Assembly (NCBI GenBank): GCA_007376345.1
Contig: VMGA01000001.1
Span: forward strand, 1-61,746
Length of the DNA: 61,746 bases
Direction of reading: 5' to 3'
From: Microgenomates group bacterium Gr01-1014_16
GTDB taxonomy: Bacteria; Patescibacteriota; Microgenomatia; CAZETR01; Amesbacteraceae
Part shown: piece by piece, positions 50,535-60,211 of the stretch
How the letters are laid out: each line of letters begins with the position of its first letter
Position numbering within the stretch: the stretch's first letter is position 1
Notes under the pieces: generated by a model
The model's input: the letters and a program-made list of their open reading frames with translations, nothing else
Databases searched by the model: none
What the model was told of the DNA's origin: nothing
Program-made: the position numbers and the translations under genes

Positions 50535-50805
50535 GGGCGAGCCGCAAGGCACCAATGATGAGATAAATATATGACCAGTCGGACAATTTACGGACAACGG
50601 TTTCATCGACAACTCCGCTGCCAATAAAATAAAACAAGACTGCCAAGGTGATAAATACCAAAGACAAAATAAACCAGCTTTTGTAATCGCGAATTTTCCA
50701 GACTCCCAATCCGGTGAATACGACAAAGATGACGCTTGATAAAAGTCCTTTGACCGGGAGAACTACAGCATCAAACAAAGCCAATAAAGCAATTAGGATA
50801 GTCAT
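50518..50805 (-). CDS. Small membrane protein of unknown function
   Basis: 95 aa with about three membrane helices (LIALLALFDAVVLPVKGLL, SSVIFVVFTGLGVW, SWFILSLVFITLAVLFYFIG). No family recognised. Its ATG overlaps the stop of the 1052-aa gene (ATGA). It is probably an accessory subunit of the neighbouring large membrane proteins. Confidence 0.7.
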   Translation of the reverse strand: MTILIALLALFDAVVLPVKGLLSSVIFVVFTGLGVWKIRDYKSWFILSLVFITLAVLFYFIGSGVVDETVVRKLSDWSYIYLIIGALRLAHAKHG

Positions 50806-53800
50806 TGGTGTCTGGGGCGCAATAAAGATTTTAAAACAAAAATTATGCCTAATAAATACGCTCCGGCTGAAATAGTATTAACGGTTGCAAAATAGTCATA
50901 CGGCTGAAAATATAATTTTAACTTTAAGCGCAGACTACCGTCAGGCATTATTTGATAATCAGACACCGGAAAATCAGACTTGATTACTCGCGGGTCAATT
51001 TCCCACATGTTGGCATAATCGAATACTACGTGATGGATATTGAAGGCTAACTGCTTGCCACTTTGGGTAATTAACTGCCACTTTTTAAGATGGGGATCCA
51101 GAAAAATCAACGAATGCTGACCAGTAAGATCGGAAATTTCAATGTCATAACTATGGGCGGCGTTTTTTTTGAAAGATAATTTAGCTCCGTGATTTGCAAA
51201 CGTGGCTGGACTGTCTGAAATGTAGATTTTTTCACTGCGATATTTTGGATTTATCTCATATAAACTATACCTCGATCCAAAATCTTTTATTTTATTCCCG
51301 ATTAGACTGGCGATAAATTTTGGGGGCTGAAGGGCAAATAAACCATCGGAAAACATAAAAGTGTTTTGTAAGTCTTCCGGTGTGGAGTTGCTGACTATCA
51401 CATATCTGACGTTGTATTGCCGCAGGAGACGGCCGATAGCGCCGTAGTCCATGTTCTCTAACCAATGAAACACATCTTTCGCTTTATCAGCAAAACTAAT
51501 TAGTCCGGACATATCGTTTTTGCCGGCTAATAACAATAATGGCGATACTCCGGCGTAATAATGATCTTTACGAAATTCATCCGGCACAATCACGCTGTTG
51601 CCGGACAATAGAGGTAGAGACAAGTAGCGACCGGCACTGTTCTGATTCTTAACGAATTTCAACATGTCTTGATAATCTCTATTAAAAGCCCGAATTCCGT
51701 CATAACTGTGAAGGCTGGTCCAGTAAGGCAGGTTTTCGAACTCTCCCAGGATGAAGGGCTTGGCGTTAAGTACGCTGATTAAAAAGACGGCAAACAATAA
51801 ATAAGCTTTGTGTTTTTCCGATTTAATAGATTTGACGACTATGGCTAAACTAACAGAAATAACCAACGCCCATTGAAATGCCAGGCCGTAAGCAAATTTG
51901 TCATACATGTTGCGAAAAATTACAAATCCCGGAATGTGATTGGAAAGCCACAAAAAGATTGATATTCCCCACGGTCCAATATTGACAGTAAAAAAATAAA
52001 TCGCCAAAGTAAAGCTAAACATCGCGGCTACATACAAACTCGTTCTGGTTTTGTCTTTTTCGATCACCAATCCTGCTATAATAATGACGGCTATAAGTAA
52101 ATAGCCGGAAATTAAGATCTTTGAGTACCAGGAAAAATAAATCGGCAGTTGGGGCCAGTGGTTTGCAAGCTGAATTTTTTGATGATATGAGTTTAGCAGC
52201 GGGAAAAAACTGTTATTAATCTCGGTAACCGCCCTGATTCCAGCTTCGTTCTGTTTGCGAAATTCGACGGATGTGATACTGGGCGTATATGAACCTGGCA
52301 AAGCTTGGGCGAAATTGGTGTAAGGGACGTATGCAAACCAGTGTAAATTGAGAATTACAAACAACAAACCTGCCAATGCTAAGTAAGCTGCTAGCCTGAC
52401 TTTATGCTTCCAAGTCGCGAAAACAAGCAATGGTAAACTGGTGATTAAGGCCGCGGCCGACAGAGGGAAGGTAACCGAGATAAAGTTGAAGGCTGACCAG
52501 ATAAGTACCGCTGCAACCAGAAAATAAAACTTCCCTTCACGGACTGCTTTGATGCCCAAATGCAGGGACAGCGGAAATAAACTAATCAGATATTCCGCCA
52601 TGAGTCGGGAATTGAACAGGGTATAGAAGTTGAAGATGGAAAAAACATACATGAACGAGGCTATGATGCAAATTACACGTTCATGTTTACCTTGCGGCCG
52701 CAACAAATAACCGATTAAGTAGTAAAAGGCAAAAAATCCTCCCATGATATTGGCCGAGTAGAGTAGCGCTTGAAGGTTAAAAATCGGCAAAATCTTTTTT
52801 AGACCAACAAGAATTATCAAGAAGGCGGACAGAGAGGAGGGAGGAATTGAATTGGTTAACTGGCTTAATCCTGTATCAGATACTATCTTTGACGCGTAAT
52901 TATTTAGAAATTCTTGAGGATATAAATAAAATATTCGCGTGTCGTCGCCGCCTAAATAATAGGTGGTGGATAATCCGGAGACAAAAACGAACAATATTCC
53001 CAGCAATAACAGAGCCCTTTTAGTCATCAAGTCGTCTAAGGTTGACAACATGTTGACACTGATCTTGTTAAAAAGTTTACCCATCCTGGCCAGCCTGTTT
53101 AAGACGGTGACCTGGAGAATATAAAAAATTACACTGCCAAAAAGCGTTATCCATAAATACACCGCCATCCGTTGGGCCAGCAAAAAATTACCGGAAATAA
53201 ATGCCAGTGACAGAATTATCAGCACTCCCGCGGGGACAAAGAACGGATTGATTTTATGAACATAATTTTGCAGGTCTTTTTGTCGAGTTACTATTTCGGA
53301 CTTAATCCCTGAATCCTTTCGGTAAATAGCTAAGGTGGAAAGAAGAGCAATTACAAACGAGATAGTACCAACTTTGACGTAATCCATACCGGCAATTACA
53401 GACGCAGACCTGTTTACGAGAATAGTCATTAATTTTCCGGGGGATTTGTAGGGCGTGTCACGGGGAAACACATATTTAGCCGTCAAAATTGGTACTGCCC
53501 TTAAGTCCAGAATGTTTTGTTTTTGTGTCAAGTTTGGGGTAACTATCTCAAACTCAATGACGAATTCTTTGTTTTTCGAGTCGGCTATTGTAGGAAAACC
53601 AAATTGATAGTCATCGTCATTATTAAAATAAGAAAAATCATACCGATTTTCCGCGTACCACTTGTTTTGACGCGCTTCTTTTATTCTGAATATCACCTGC
53701 CCCGGATTGCCTTTCAGCCGGAAGTAGTTAAACGAAATCGAGCCCAGATAACTATCGTGAGAGACGGCGTTGAAAGTGTACTTGAGAGTGGTATTGGGTT

Positions 53801-53960
53801 CATATTCCGGCTTAACTTTAACTTCAGAGGAAGCATAGGTGTCGGTGTAGTTAAACAGTTTATTTTCTTTGATCTCCTGATAAACGGAAAACAGCGCAAA
53901 TGCTGCCAGAAGTGCCGCCCAAACCACACCCAGCCTCACCAAAAACTTAAGCTTTCGCAT
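50802..53960 (-). CDS. Very large GT-C-like membrane protein
   Basis: 1052 aa. An N-terminal helix and outside beta domain (residues about 1-180) precede a membrane region with about 12 helices starting near residue 200, then a C-terminal outside domain and last helix. The outside loop YYLGGDDTRIFYLYPQEF has two adjacent Asp residues at the position expected for a GT-C catalytic acid, and FRNMYDKFAYGLAF is shared with the neighbours. It is a paralogue of the 741-aa protein upstream with an added N-terminal part, overlapping it by 14 bp. Substrate unknown. Confidence 0.8.
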   Translation of the reverse strand: MRKLKFLVRLGVVWAALLAAFALFSVYQEIKENKLFNYTDTYASSEVKVKPEYEPNTTLKYTFNAVSHDSYLGSISFNYFRLKGNPGQVIFRIKEARQNKWYAENRYDFSYFNNDDDYQFGFPTIADSKNKEFVIEFEIVTPNLTQKQNILDLRAVPILTAKYVFPRDTPYKSPGKLMTILVNRSASVIAGMDYVKVGTISFVIALLSTLAIYRKDSGIKSEIVTRQKDLQNYVHKINPFFVPAGVLIILSLAFISGNFLLAQRMAVYLWITLFGSVIFYILQVTVLNRLARMGKLFNKISVNMLSTLDDLMTKRALLLLGILFVFVSGLSTTYYLGGDDTRIFYLYPQEFLNNYASKIVSDTGLSQLTNSIPPSSLSAFLIILVGLKKILPIFNLQALLYSANIMGGFFAFYYLIGYLLRPQGKHERVICIIASFMYVFSIFNFYTLFNSRLMAEYLISLFPLSLHLGIKAVREGKFYFLVAAVLIWSAFNFISVTFPLSAAALITSLPLLVFATWKHKVRLAAYLALAGLLFVILNLHWFAYVPYTNFAQALPGSYTPSITSVEFRKQNEAGIRAVTEINNSFFPLLNSYHQKIQLANHWPQLPIYFSWYSKILISGYLLIAVIIIAGLVIEKDKTRTSLYVAAMFSFTLAIYFFTVNIGPWGISIFLWLSNHIPGFVIFRNMYDKFAYGLAFQWALVISVSLAIVVKSIKSEKHKAYLLFAVFLISVLNAKPFILGEFENLPYWTSLHSYDGIRAFNRDYQDMLKFVKNQNSAGRYLSLPLLSGNSVIVPDEFRKDHYYAGVSPLLLLAGKNDMSGLISFADKAKDVFHWLENMDYGAIGRLLRQYNVRYVIVSNSTPEDLQNTFMFSDGLFALQPPKFIASLIGNKIKDFGSRYSLYEINPKYRSEKIYISDSPATFANHGAKLSFKKNAAHSYDIEISDLTGQHSLIFLDPHLKKWQLITQSGKQLAFNIHHVVFDYANMWEIDPRVIKSDFPVSDYQIMPDGSLRLKLKLYFQPYDYFATVNTISAGAYLLGIIFVLKSLLRPRHQ

Positions 53961-56172
53961 GATTCTTTTTCACCAGAAAGAATAATTGAGAGCACGCCAA
54001 CACCAAAAATGACCCGAGGCTGATGTTACGAATAGGCCGGTTGTATTTCGCGGGTTCAAAATACAGCGACATCTTCAAATTAAGTGACCCATCGGGATTG
54101 GTGGTATAGTACGCCTCGGGAAAATTATTTTTTATCTCACCGGGGTCAATTTCCCAACCATTGGCAAAATTTTGAACCGGAACATTTTGGCCCTTGTGAT
54201 ACGCCCGGGGTTCAGGCCCCTCTATGTACAGCGTCCAATCCCGATAATAGGAATCCAAAAATACGATTTTTTGCGGTTTTTTGATATTTGATAAGCTCAC
54301 TTTATATAAAGAATCAGAGATTTTTTCGTAGTCCGCATTGGGTAATGCCCGGGGAAAGACATCGTAGTCATCAGTCAGATAAATACGATCGTTATTGTAT
54401 TTGGGGTTAATCTCGTAAAGCGTATAGCGAGTGCCAAAATCTTGAAGTTTTTTACCAAGTAACCCGTTTATAAACTCGGCGGTTTGCCATTTTAGGACAA
54501 CTCTGTTATCACCCCCGTATAAATAAGACGTCATACTCTCCGGTAGACTCTGTTTATCCAGGATCACATACCGGGCATTTAAAAGCTGAACCATGCGCCC
54601 GAATTCGATATATTTTCTGTCCCGCAGACCCGGAAAAATACTATCTCCGATGGCAATATTGGTTGAGGTGATAAAGCTATATTGACCGGCGTAGTCCTGA
54701 CGGTTGCTTAAGAAACGCAAAGGAGACGGACCAGAGTAGAAATGCCCGGGATGATATTTATCTTCGATATTAGTAAACGAGGGATAGTTAAGAGGCAGCC
54801 ATAAAATCCGGGAGGGGTTCTTTAAGTCCGAAAGATATGCCGCAAGATTATTAAAGTCATCATTGAAAGTGCCTGACATTTTGGCTTGCACTCCTACATG
54901 TTCAACTCTGGCTTGAAACAACGGATAGGCATTTACCAAAATAGTTATTATTAAACCTGCTCCGATTACCAAACGCACAATTTTATTCGTAAACCGATTT
55001 GCCAAAATAGATAGTCCAATTCCGAGTGTCAACGCGTAATAAAGGGCCGTCGTCAAGGCAAACTTGTCAAACATGTTTCTAAACATTGTGAAAAATGGCA
55101 CCCGTAGAGACAACCAAATAAACAAGTCAGGACCCCAATGCTGAAAATTCGGCGTCATCAAGAACCAGGAAATCAACAACCCTAATAACCCTAAAATAAA
55201 CCCCATAGTCAATACGTTGTTCTTTTCGCGATGGATAAACACCCCTGCCAAGACAATCAGGGAGATAAAAAGTAGATTGGTATAAGAAACAACGGTTAAC
55301 TTATCGACCAGGCCGATTTCCAATTGATTAATTACTCCGTTTAACGGGCTAAACATTGTGGTCGTACCCCTGATACCGGCAATATTAGCCTCAATAAAAC
55401 CTTCGGACGTGTAAGTATCCACAGTATTGGCAAGTCCTGTCTTGTGAAAATTCAAGTAAAACAAATGGAAAATCCAAGAAAAGTTAATTAACACATAACT
55501 AGTCCCGAACAGCAGACCATTTAGTAAAAATACTTTTTTTGACCTTAAAAATTCCCATAACAAAAGAGGGGCGCTGGTAATAAGTATGGGAATAGTCCAT
55601 GGTAGAGAACTTAAATTAGTACTTAAAAAGGTCAGGATTAAGCAAGCCGTGAATACATACAGGAAATTACGCTGGCGGACGCTTTTAATGAAGAAATACA
55701 ACGTCGCCGGGGCAGCGGCAATTAGATAAATGACAATCATTTGGTGCTTGTAAAAAGTCCGAAACAAAAATGGAGAAAATATGTAGAACAAACTTGCCGC
55801 TATCCTGATAAAAAAAATGGTTTTTGATTGATTAGATATCCAAAGACCCAAAAGCAAATATAAAAAAATAAAGGCCAATGCCCAGTTTAGGCCGTACATC
55901 ACAAATTGAGTATTTAAGAAAGGCAGTAAAGTTTTAACAACCAGCATCAAAGCTACGAGCGGAATCGGATGAGTAGCCGGATAATATCCCGTGTTGCCAC
56001 CTCCGATAGTATTGTCCGTAACGATATTTAGAAGAAGATTCTGAATATACTCCTTAGGGTATACATAATATAAGCGCATGTCATCACCTCCCACGAAATA
56101 TAAATTACCTTGTGTTAACAAAGGAGTAATACCCAGCACCAAGGCGATAAGAATAATTACAACTTTTCTCAT
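53947..56172 (-). CDS. Large GT-C-like membrane protein
   Basis: 741 aa, about 12 helices then an outside domain and C-terminal helix. LYFVGGDDMRLYYVYPKEY in the first loop and FRNMFDKFALTTALYY match the 1052-aa neighbour, as does the C-terminal QDFGTRYTLYEINPKY and GWEIDPGEI. It is therefore the shorter member of a tandem pair. It probably transfers a lipid-linked sugar outside the cell, by comparison with GT-C enzymes. It is first in its operon, divergent from the GT4 gene at 56189. Confidence 0.8.
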   Translation of the reverse strand: MRKVVIILIALVLGITPLLTQGNLYFVGGDDMRLYYVYPKEYIQNLLLNIVTDNTIGGGNTGYYPATHPIPLVALMLVVKTLLPFLNTQFVMYGLNWALAFIFLYLLLGLWISNQSKTIFFIRIAASLFYIFSPFLFRTFYKHQMIVIYLIAAAPATLYFFIKSVRQRNFLYVFTACLILTFLSTNLSSLPWTIPILITSAPLLLWEFLRSKKVFLLNGLLFGTSYVLINFSWIFHLFYLNFHKTGLANTVDTYTSEGFIEANIAGIRGTTTMFSPLNGVINQLEIGLVDKLTVVSYTNLLFISLIVLAGVFIHREKNNVLTMGFILGLLGLLISWFLMTPNFQHWGPDLFIWLSLRVPFFTMFRNMFDKFALTTALYYALTLGIGLSILANRFTNKIVRLVIGAGLIITILVNAYPLFQARVEHVGVQAKMSGTFNDDFNNLAAYLSDLKNPSRILWLPLNYPSFTNIEDKYHPGHFYSGPSPLRFLSNRQDYAGQYSFITSTNIAIGDSIFPGLRDRKYIEFGRMVQLLNARYVILDKQSLPESMTSYLYGGDNRVVLKWQTAEFINGLLGKKLQDFGTRYTLYEINPKYNNDRIYLTDDYDVFPRALPNADYEKISDSLYKVSLSNIKKPQKIVFLDSYYRDWTLYIEGPEPRAYHKGQNVPVQNFANGWEIDPGEIKNNFPEAYYTTNPDGSLNLKMSLYFEPAKYNRPIRNISLGSFLVLACSQLFFLVKKNHAKA

Positions 56173-56174
56173 GC

Positions 56175-56189
56175 TAAAATCCTATTATA
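56175..56189. promoter_or_regulatory. Divergent -10 boxes
   Basis: + strand: extended -10 TGCTAAAAT (TAAAAT at 56175-56180), start near 56187, 2 nt before the ATG. Minus strand: TATAAT (56189-56184), start near 56177, leaving a 5-nt leader. All of this fits in a 16-bp gap between two start codons. Confidence 0.5.
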
Positions 56190-57253
56190 TGCGAATCGGC
56201 GTGGATTATCGCCTGGCTAACCGGCATTTGGGCGGAATGGCTGTGTATCTAAGGAATCTCATACCACTACTCAAGAAGATTGATAGCCAAAATGAATATT
56301 TACTGTTTAGTGACAATCCGTCTGGACGTCCGGGATTTAAGAGACACGCATGGACTATTATTTGGGAGCACATTTGGCTGCAACTGTGTTTGCCTTTTTT
56401 ATTCTGGAAAGAAAAAATAAATGTTGCCTATTTTCCTAATCCGCCTGTATCGTTTTTTTTAACTATTCCTATGGTTCTGACCATTCCGGATGTGTCGTTT
56501 ATGTATGACCTGTCAATGCCAGGATGGACCAAGGGGTATTTATGGATCATGTATTTTTTGTCCGCTCATAAAGCCCGGACAATTACTACTTTCTCTCAAA
56601 ATTCGAGTAATGACATTGTGAAATTTTTTAAAGTTGAGTTAGATAAGATTTATGTCACACCGCTCGCTCCATCCAATGCTTTGTCTCTACAAAAAACAAA
56701 GCGAGAACCGCAGAAAGAATATATTCTTACGGTACCAGGCACATTTATCTCTCGAAAAAATATTGAGGAGACTATTCTGGCATTTAAACATCTGCCGGCT
56801 ATTTTGAAGAATACTTATCGGCTTATTGTGGTAGGTGACCCCCACGGCGAGGGATACGAAAAAATAAAAGACTTTGTGGAGGTGGAAAATATGACCGAGA
56901 AAGTTATTTTAGCGGGACGAGTCAGTGATCATGAGTTATCTGCTTTGTATTCCAGATCTAAATTATTTGTATGTTCATCGCTTTATGAGGGGTTTGGTCT
57001 GCCTATACTGGAAGCGATGAAATGCGGCGTCCCGGTGATCTCCTATGATAACTCTTCGCTACCTGAAGTAGTCGGTGACGTGGGAATTTTAGTAAAGAAC
57101 GTTGATGAACTTAGCCGCGCGATGGAAGAAGTCTTGATCAATGAGAAATTACAAGTAAAACTGAAAAGTCGGGGGTTAAAGCGCGCTTCGCTTTACGGTT
57201 GGGACAAAACAGCAATTTCCTTTTTAACAAGCTTGCCAAAAAATGCTTACTAA
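56189..57253 (+). CDS. Glycosyltransferase family 4
   Basis: 354 aa from the ATG at 56189 (MRIGVDYRLANRHLGGMAVYLRNLI); the ORF extends further upstream, but that part lies inside the divergent gene. GT-B fold. The donor site is CSSLYEGFGLPILEAMKCGVPVI and SSLPEVVGDVGILV, giving both glutamates. It resembles mannosyltransferases of O-antigen loci. It overlaps the next glycosyltransferase gene by 11 bp. Confidence 0.92.
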   Translation: MRIGVDYRLANRHLGGMAVYLRNLIPLLKKIDSQNEYLLFSDNPSGRPGFKRHAWTIIWEHIWLQLCLPFLFWKEKINVAYFPNPPVSFFLTIPMVLTIPDVSFMYDLSMPGWTKGYLWIMYFLSAHKARTITTFSQNSSNDIVKFFKVELDKIYVTPLAPSNALSLQKTKREPQKEYILTVPGTFISRKNIEETILAFKHLPAILKNTYRLIVVGDPHGEGYEKIKDFVEVENMTEKVILAGRVSDHELSALYSRSKLFVCSSLYEGFGLPILEAMKCGVPVISYDNSSLPEVVGDVGILVKNVDELSRAMEEVLINEKLQVKLKSRGLKRASLYGWDKTAISFLTSLPKNAY

Positions 57254-58451
57254 AGAGTCATCTGTATTATTTGCTACGTTTTCCATGTGGACAAACGGAC
57301 AGCGTATGCCTACTAACGGGAATCTTGAACCATTGAGAGATTTTTTGATCTCCAGAGTTAGTAAATTGGTTTTGATTGACCAGCCTCATCCGGGAAGTGG
57401 GATTGTGATGCCTAAGATAGAAGAGTACACGGAAAATAAAAAGGCAATGAACTACTCATCTTCGTGGTGGGTGTACTTGATGGAGCCTTTTTTAAAATTG
57501 GTAAATAAAAATGAGACCAATGTACTTTTTAAGATGAGGGATTTTTTGTCGGTAATTGACTGGGGAATAAGGGATAAAACTTATTATGACTACTTTATTG
57601 GCATGGAGAGCATCAACACTCTGGCTGGTGTTATATTGAAAAAATTAGGCAAGATCAACAAGGTAATTTACTATGTTTTAGACTATTCTCCCAACCGATA
57701 TCCTTTAATTTTAAACAAAATATATCTGGCTTTAGACCGGTTTTGTACGATTCACGCTGACTTTGTCTGGGATGTTTCGAAGGCAATACAGCCCGCCAGA
57801 ATTTCAGCTGGTTTGGACCCGAAAAAATCGGCTCCGGTAATCCACGTTCCGATCGGGGTATATCCGCAACAGTTAATATTTACGCGCGTTGATAAACGGC
57901 GGCCTTTTTCCATGTGTTATATGGGAACGCTAACTGAGGAACAGGGACCAGATTTAGCAATTGAAATGATGCCAATAATTCTTAAAAAGTATCCCGACGC
58001 AACTTTGCATATAGTCGGAGGTGGTGAAAAAAATCTTGACCGGCTTAAAAAACTTACAAAGTCTCTGGGGTTAAAAACCTGTGTAATTTTTCATGGATTT
58101 GTGGTCGGAAGCTCTGATATGGCCAATATTCTAAGCCGGTGCTATATCGCGGTCGCTCCGTATCGCGCAATCCCCGGATCCATTAGGCAGTACGGAGACG
58201 CTTCAAAGTTGAGATCTTATGCGGCGGCAGGGTTGCCGATTGTTACGACGAATGTACCACCTCTGGGTAGAGAGCTGCAAAAGTTGGGTGGGGCAATTAT
58301 TGCGCCTGACAATAAGAAAGGCTTTGCTCAAGTAATTATGACTATATTTTCCGATCGGAAGTTGTATACTTCTATGCGAAAACAGTTAACTGAATTTGCC
58401 AAAAGTAATACTTGGGATGATGAATTTTCTCACGCTTTCTCCAAATCATAA
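57243..58451 (+). CDS. Glycosyltransferase, GT4/GT1-like
   Basis: 402 aa. Only the C-terminal donor domain is clear: SMCYMGTLTEEQGPDLAIEMM, LHIVGGGEK, then YGDASKLRSYAAAGLPIVTTNV. The N-terminal half (FATFSMWTNGQRMPTNG, VIYYVLDYSPNRYPL) is unlike the other GT4 proteins here. It overlaps the genes on both sides. The donor is unknown. Confidence 0.82.
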   Translation: MLTKESSVLFATFSMWTNGQRMPTNGNLEPLRDFLISRVSKLVLIDQPHPGSGIVMPKIEEYTENKKAMNYSSSWWVYLMEPFLKLVNKNETNVLFKMRDFLSVIDWGIRDKTYYDYFIGMESINTLAGVILKKLGKINKVIYYVLDYSPNRYPLILNKIYLALDRFCTIHADFVWDVSKAIQPARISAGLDPKKSAPVIHVPIGVYPQQLIFTRVDKRRPFSMCYMGTLTEEQGPDLAIEMMPIILKKYPDATLHIVGGGEKNLDRLKKLTKSLGLKTCVIFHGFVVGSSDMANILSRCYIAVAPYRAIPGSIRQYGDASKLRSYAAAGLPIVTTNVPPLGRELQKLGGAIIAPDNKKGFAQVIMTIFSDRKLYTSMRKQLTEFAKSNTWDDEFSHAFSKS

Positions 58452-59121
58452 TAAAAAAGAAAAATTAAAGAACTTTTTTCGGCAATTTGAAAATATTTTT
58501 TTCTTTTCCAAGCTACAGAAAGAAATCGAAGATTCTAAGAGTGTATTAGATGTGGGCTGTGGCAATGACTCTCCGATGGGACACTTAAAAAGGACATTTC
58601 GGAGTGAGGGCATCGACATTTATCCTAAGTGCGTTCAAGTAAGCCGTAAAAACCGTTACCACGATTCGTATCGTTTGGGAGACGTGAGGAAGTTAAGTAA
58701 GTATTATAAAAACAAAAGTTGGGACACTCTAGTGTCAATTGATGTGATCGAGCATTTAAATAAACAAGAATCTTTGAAAATGATTTCACAAATGGAAAAG
58801 ATAGCCCGCAAGAAAGTAATTTTGATGACACCTAAAGGATATATTGATCAAGGCGCTTATGACGGCAATCCTTATCAAGTCCACCACAGCGGCTGGACAA
58901 AAAAAGACCTGGAAAACCTGGGCTATAAAGTGTACGGCTTGCGGGGATTTAAGTACCTGCGGAATGACGCCGCAACTATTAGATTCTCGCCTTGGATCTT
59001 TTGGGGGTTTCTTTCATTTATTACTGAAGTGTTACTCTACCCATTTCCTGATTTGTCTTTTCAACTATTTGCCGTAAAATCTGTGACGAGCGATGGTCCC
59101 AGGAATAAGATTGCCGAATAA
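58417..59121 (+). CDS. Class I SAM-dependent methyltransferase
   Basis: 234 aa from the ATG at 58417 (MMNFLTLSPNH); a TTG at 58396 is also in frame. SAM loop VLDVGCGNDSPMG, then GIDIYPKCVQ and VSIDVIEHLNKQE (motif II). It overlaps the upstream glycosyltransferase by 35 bp, and its 3' end runs 101 bp into the converging gene at 59021. It probably methylates a sugar of the polymer; substrate unknown. Confidence 0.85.
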   Translation: MMNFLTLSPNHNKKEKLKNFFRQFENIFFFSKLQKEIEDSKSVLDVGCGNDSPMGHLKRTFRSEGIDIYPKCVQVSRKNRYHDSYRLGDVRKLSKYYKNKSWDTLVSIDVIEHLNKQESLKMISQMEKIARKKVILMTPKGYIDQGAYDGNPYQVHHSGWTKKDLENLGYKVYGLRGFKYLRNDAATIRFSPWIFWGFLSFITEVLLYPFPDLSFQLFAVKSVTSDGPRNKIAE

Positions 59122-60211
59122 ATTTTTTGGCTTTACTGCCCAGGCGGTTTCGAAGTTGAGAATTTTTAAGTAAATCTATTATGGCGTCGGCAAATGCGTT
59201 CAGGTTTCCTATGGACACTTTTATCATACCTTCTGGGTAATAAGTGCTGAAAGCCGGTAAATTAAAGCCGACTGCAGGAATCCCAAAAGCCATGGCTTCC
59301 GCAGCGGCCATGCCTCCGCTGTCAAAAAATGCCGGGTGGACAACAATTTTGCTTTGGGCGAATATCCGATATTTTTCTTGGCCGTCAAAAACGAAGCCGA
59401 AAAGTTTGACATTATTTTGCAATTTATTATTTGATATTTGCAATTTGACTTTGTTCATAAGCGGCCCGTCACCGATCATCGCCAGTTTGGCGCGCGGGAT
59501 TTTTTCAACAACTTTTTTCCAAATATCGATAAGTTCGACTACCCCTTTTTGGGGGTGAAAGCGGCCTTGAAAAACAGCGGCGTATTTTTTGGACACTTTG
59601 GGATTTTTGGCAAGCCAATTGTCGATGCGGGTAGTATCGACTGCCCCTAAAACTACTATGGCTTTGTTTTGTGGAAACACTTTTTTTTCCAAGTCATTGT
59701 TGACCAAAACACAATCCGCAAAATTGGTTATGAGCGGTTTGATAGGTAACTGTGATAACCAAAGCCACAGGGCAGAGAGCCGGTGACGCCCTGGTCCGAA
59801 GCCAGTGAGAGGAGAAGGGGCAGTCTGATACCAGGTGGCAACCCATTTGAGATGAGGGTAGCGAAGTTTGAGAATGAAGCAGGGTAAAGAATCCATCCAA
59901 AATTCTGAGGCTGAGTAGAGATAGGTTTCGTTTGGTGAGTCGATCTTAAAAATTAGTGAGTGATATAATCCTATAAATATTCTGGTTATGTATTGCAGAA
60001 AAAAACTAGCGTGTGGAATAAGTATAGATAAAAATGAAATGTTGGAGTTGGGGCGAAGATTGTTTCTACGCATCATATCTATCCCCTCCTCCCAGGTAAC
60101 TATGATGAGTGGATGGTCCTTACTCCAGCGCCTGGCGAACTCGATATAAATCCGATCGCCACCGGATAGGCCTGATCCGTGCGACGCCATGGACCAAAAA
60201 ATAAACTTCAT
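59021..60211 (-). CDS. Glycosyltransferase family 4
   Basis: 396 aa, GT-B fold. SHGSGLSGGDRIYIEFARRW at the N-terminus; YAAVFQGRFHPQKGVVELIDIW starts the donor domain; donor site HPAFFDSGGMAAAEAMAFGIPAVGF. Within it KLQISNNKLQNNVKL is encoded by an iterated repeat at 59413-59450. The C-terminus overlaps the converging methyltransferase by 101 bp, unusually long. It overlaps the methyltransferase upstream by 4 bp. Confidence 0.9.
   Translation of the reverse strand: MKFIFWSMASHGSGLSGGDRIYIEFARRWSKDHPLIIVTWEEGIDMMRRNNLRPNSNISFLSILIPHASFFLQYITRIFIGLYHSLIFKIDSPNETYLYSASEFWMDSLPCFILKLRYPHLKWVATWYQTAPSPLTGFGPGRHRLSALWLWLSQLPIKPLITNFADCVLVNNDLEKKVFPQNKAIVVLGAVDTTRIDNWLAKNPKVSKKYAAVFQGRFHPQKGVVELIDIWKKVVEKIPRAKLAMIGDGPLMNKVKLQISNNKLQNNVKLFGFVFDGQEKYRIFAQSKIVVHPAFFDSGGMAAAEAMAFGIPAVGFNLPAFSTYYPEGMIKVSIGNLNAFADAIIDLLKNSQLRNRLGSKAKKFIRQSYSWDHRSSQILRQIVEKTNQEMGRVTLQ
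59413..59450. repeat. TTTGCAATTTATTATTTGA microrepeat in coding sequence
   Basis: A phrase of TTGCAATTT and ATTATTTGATA units is iterated within the GT4 gene, encoding LQISNNKLQN. It is another member of the scattered short phrase set. Confidence 0.55.

Noticed and set aside
50376-50726. 116-aa ORF overlapping the 95-aa membrane protein
   Set aside because: Its first half is the shadow of the 95-aa gene in another frame; only the part from the ATG at 50534 has coding character of its own.
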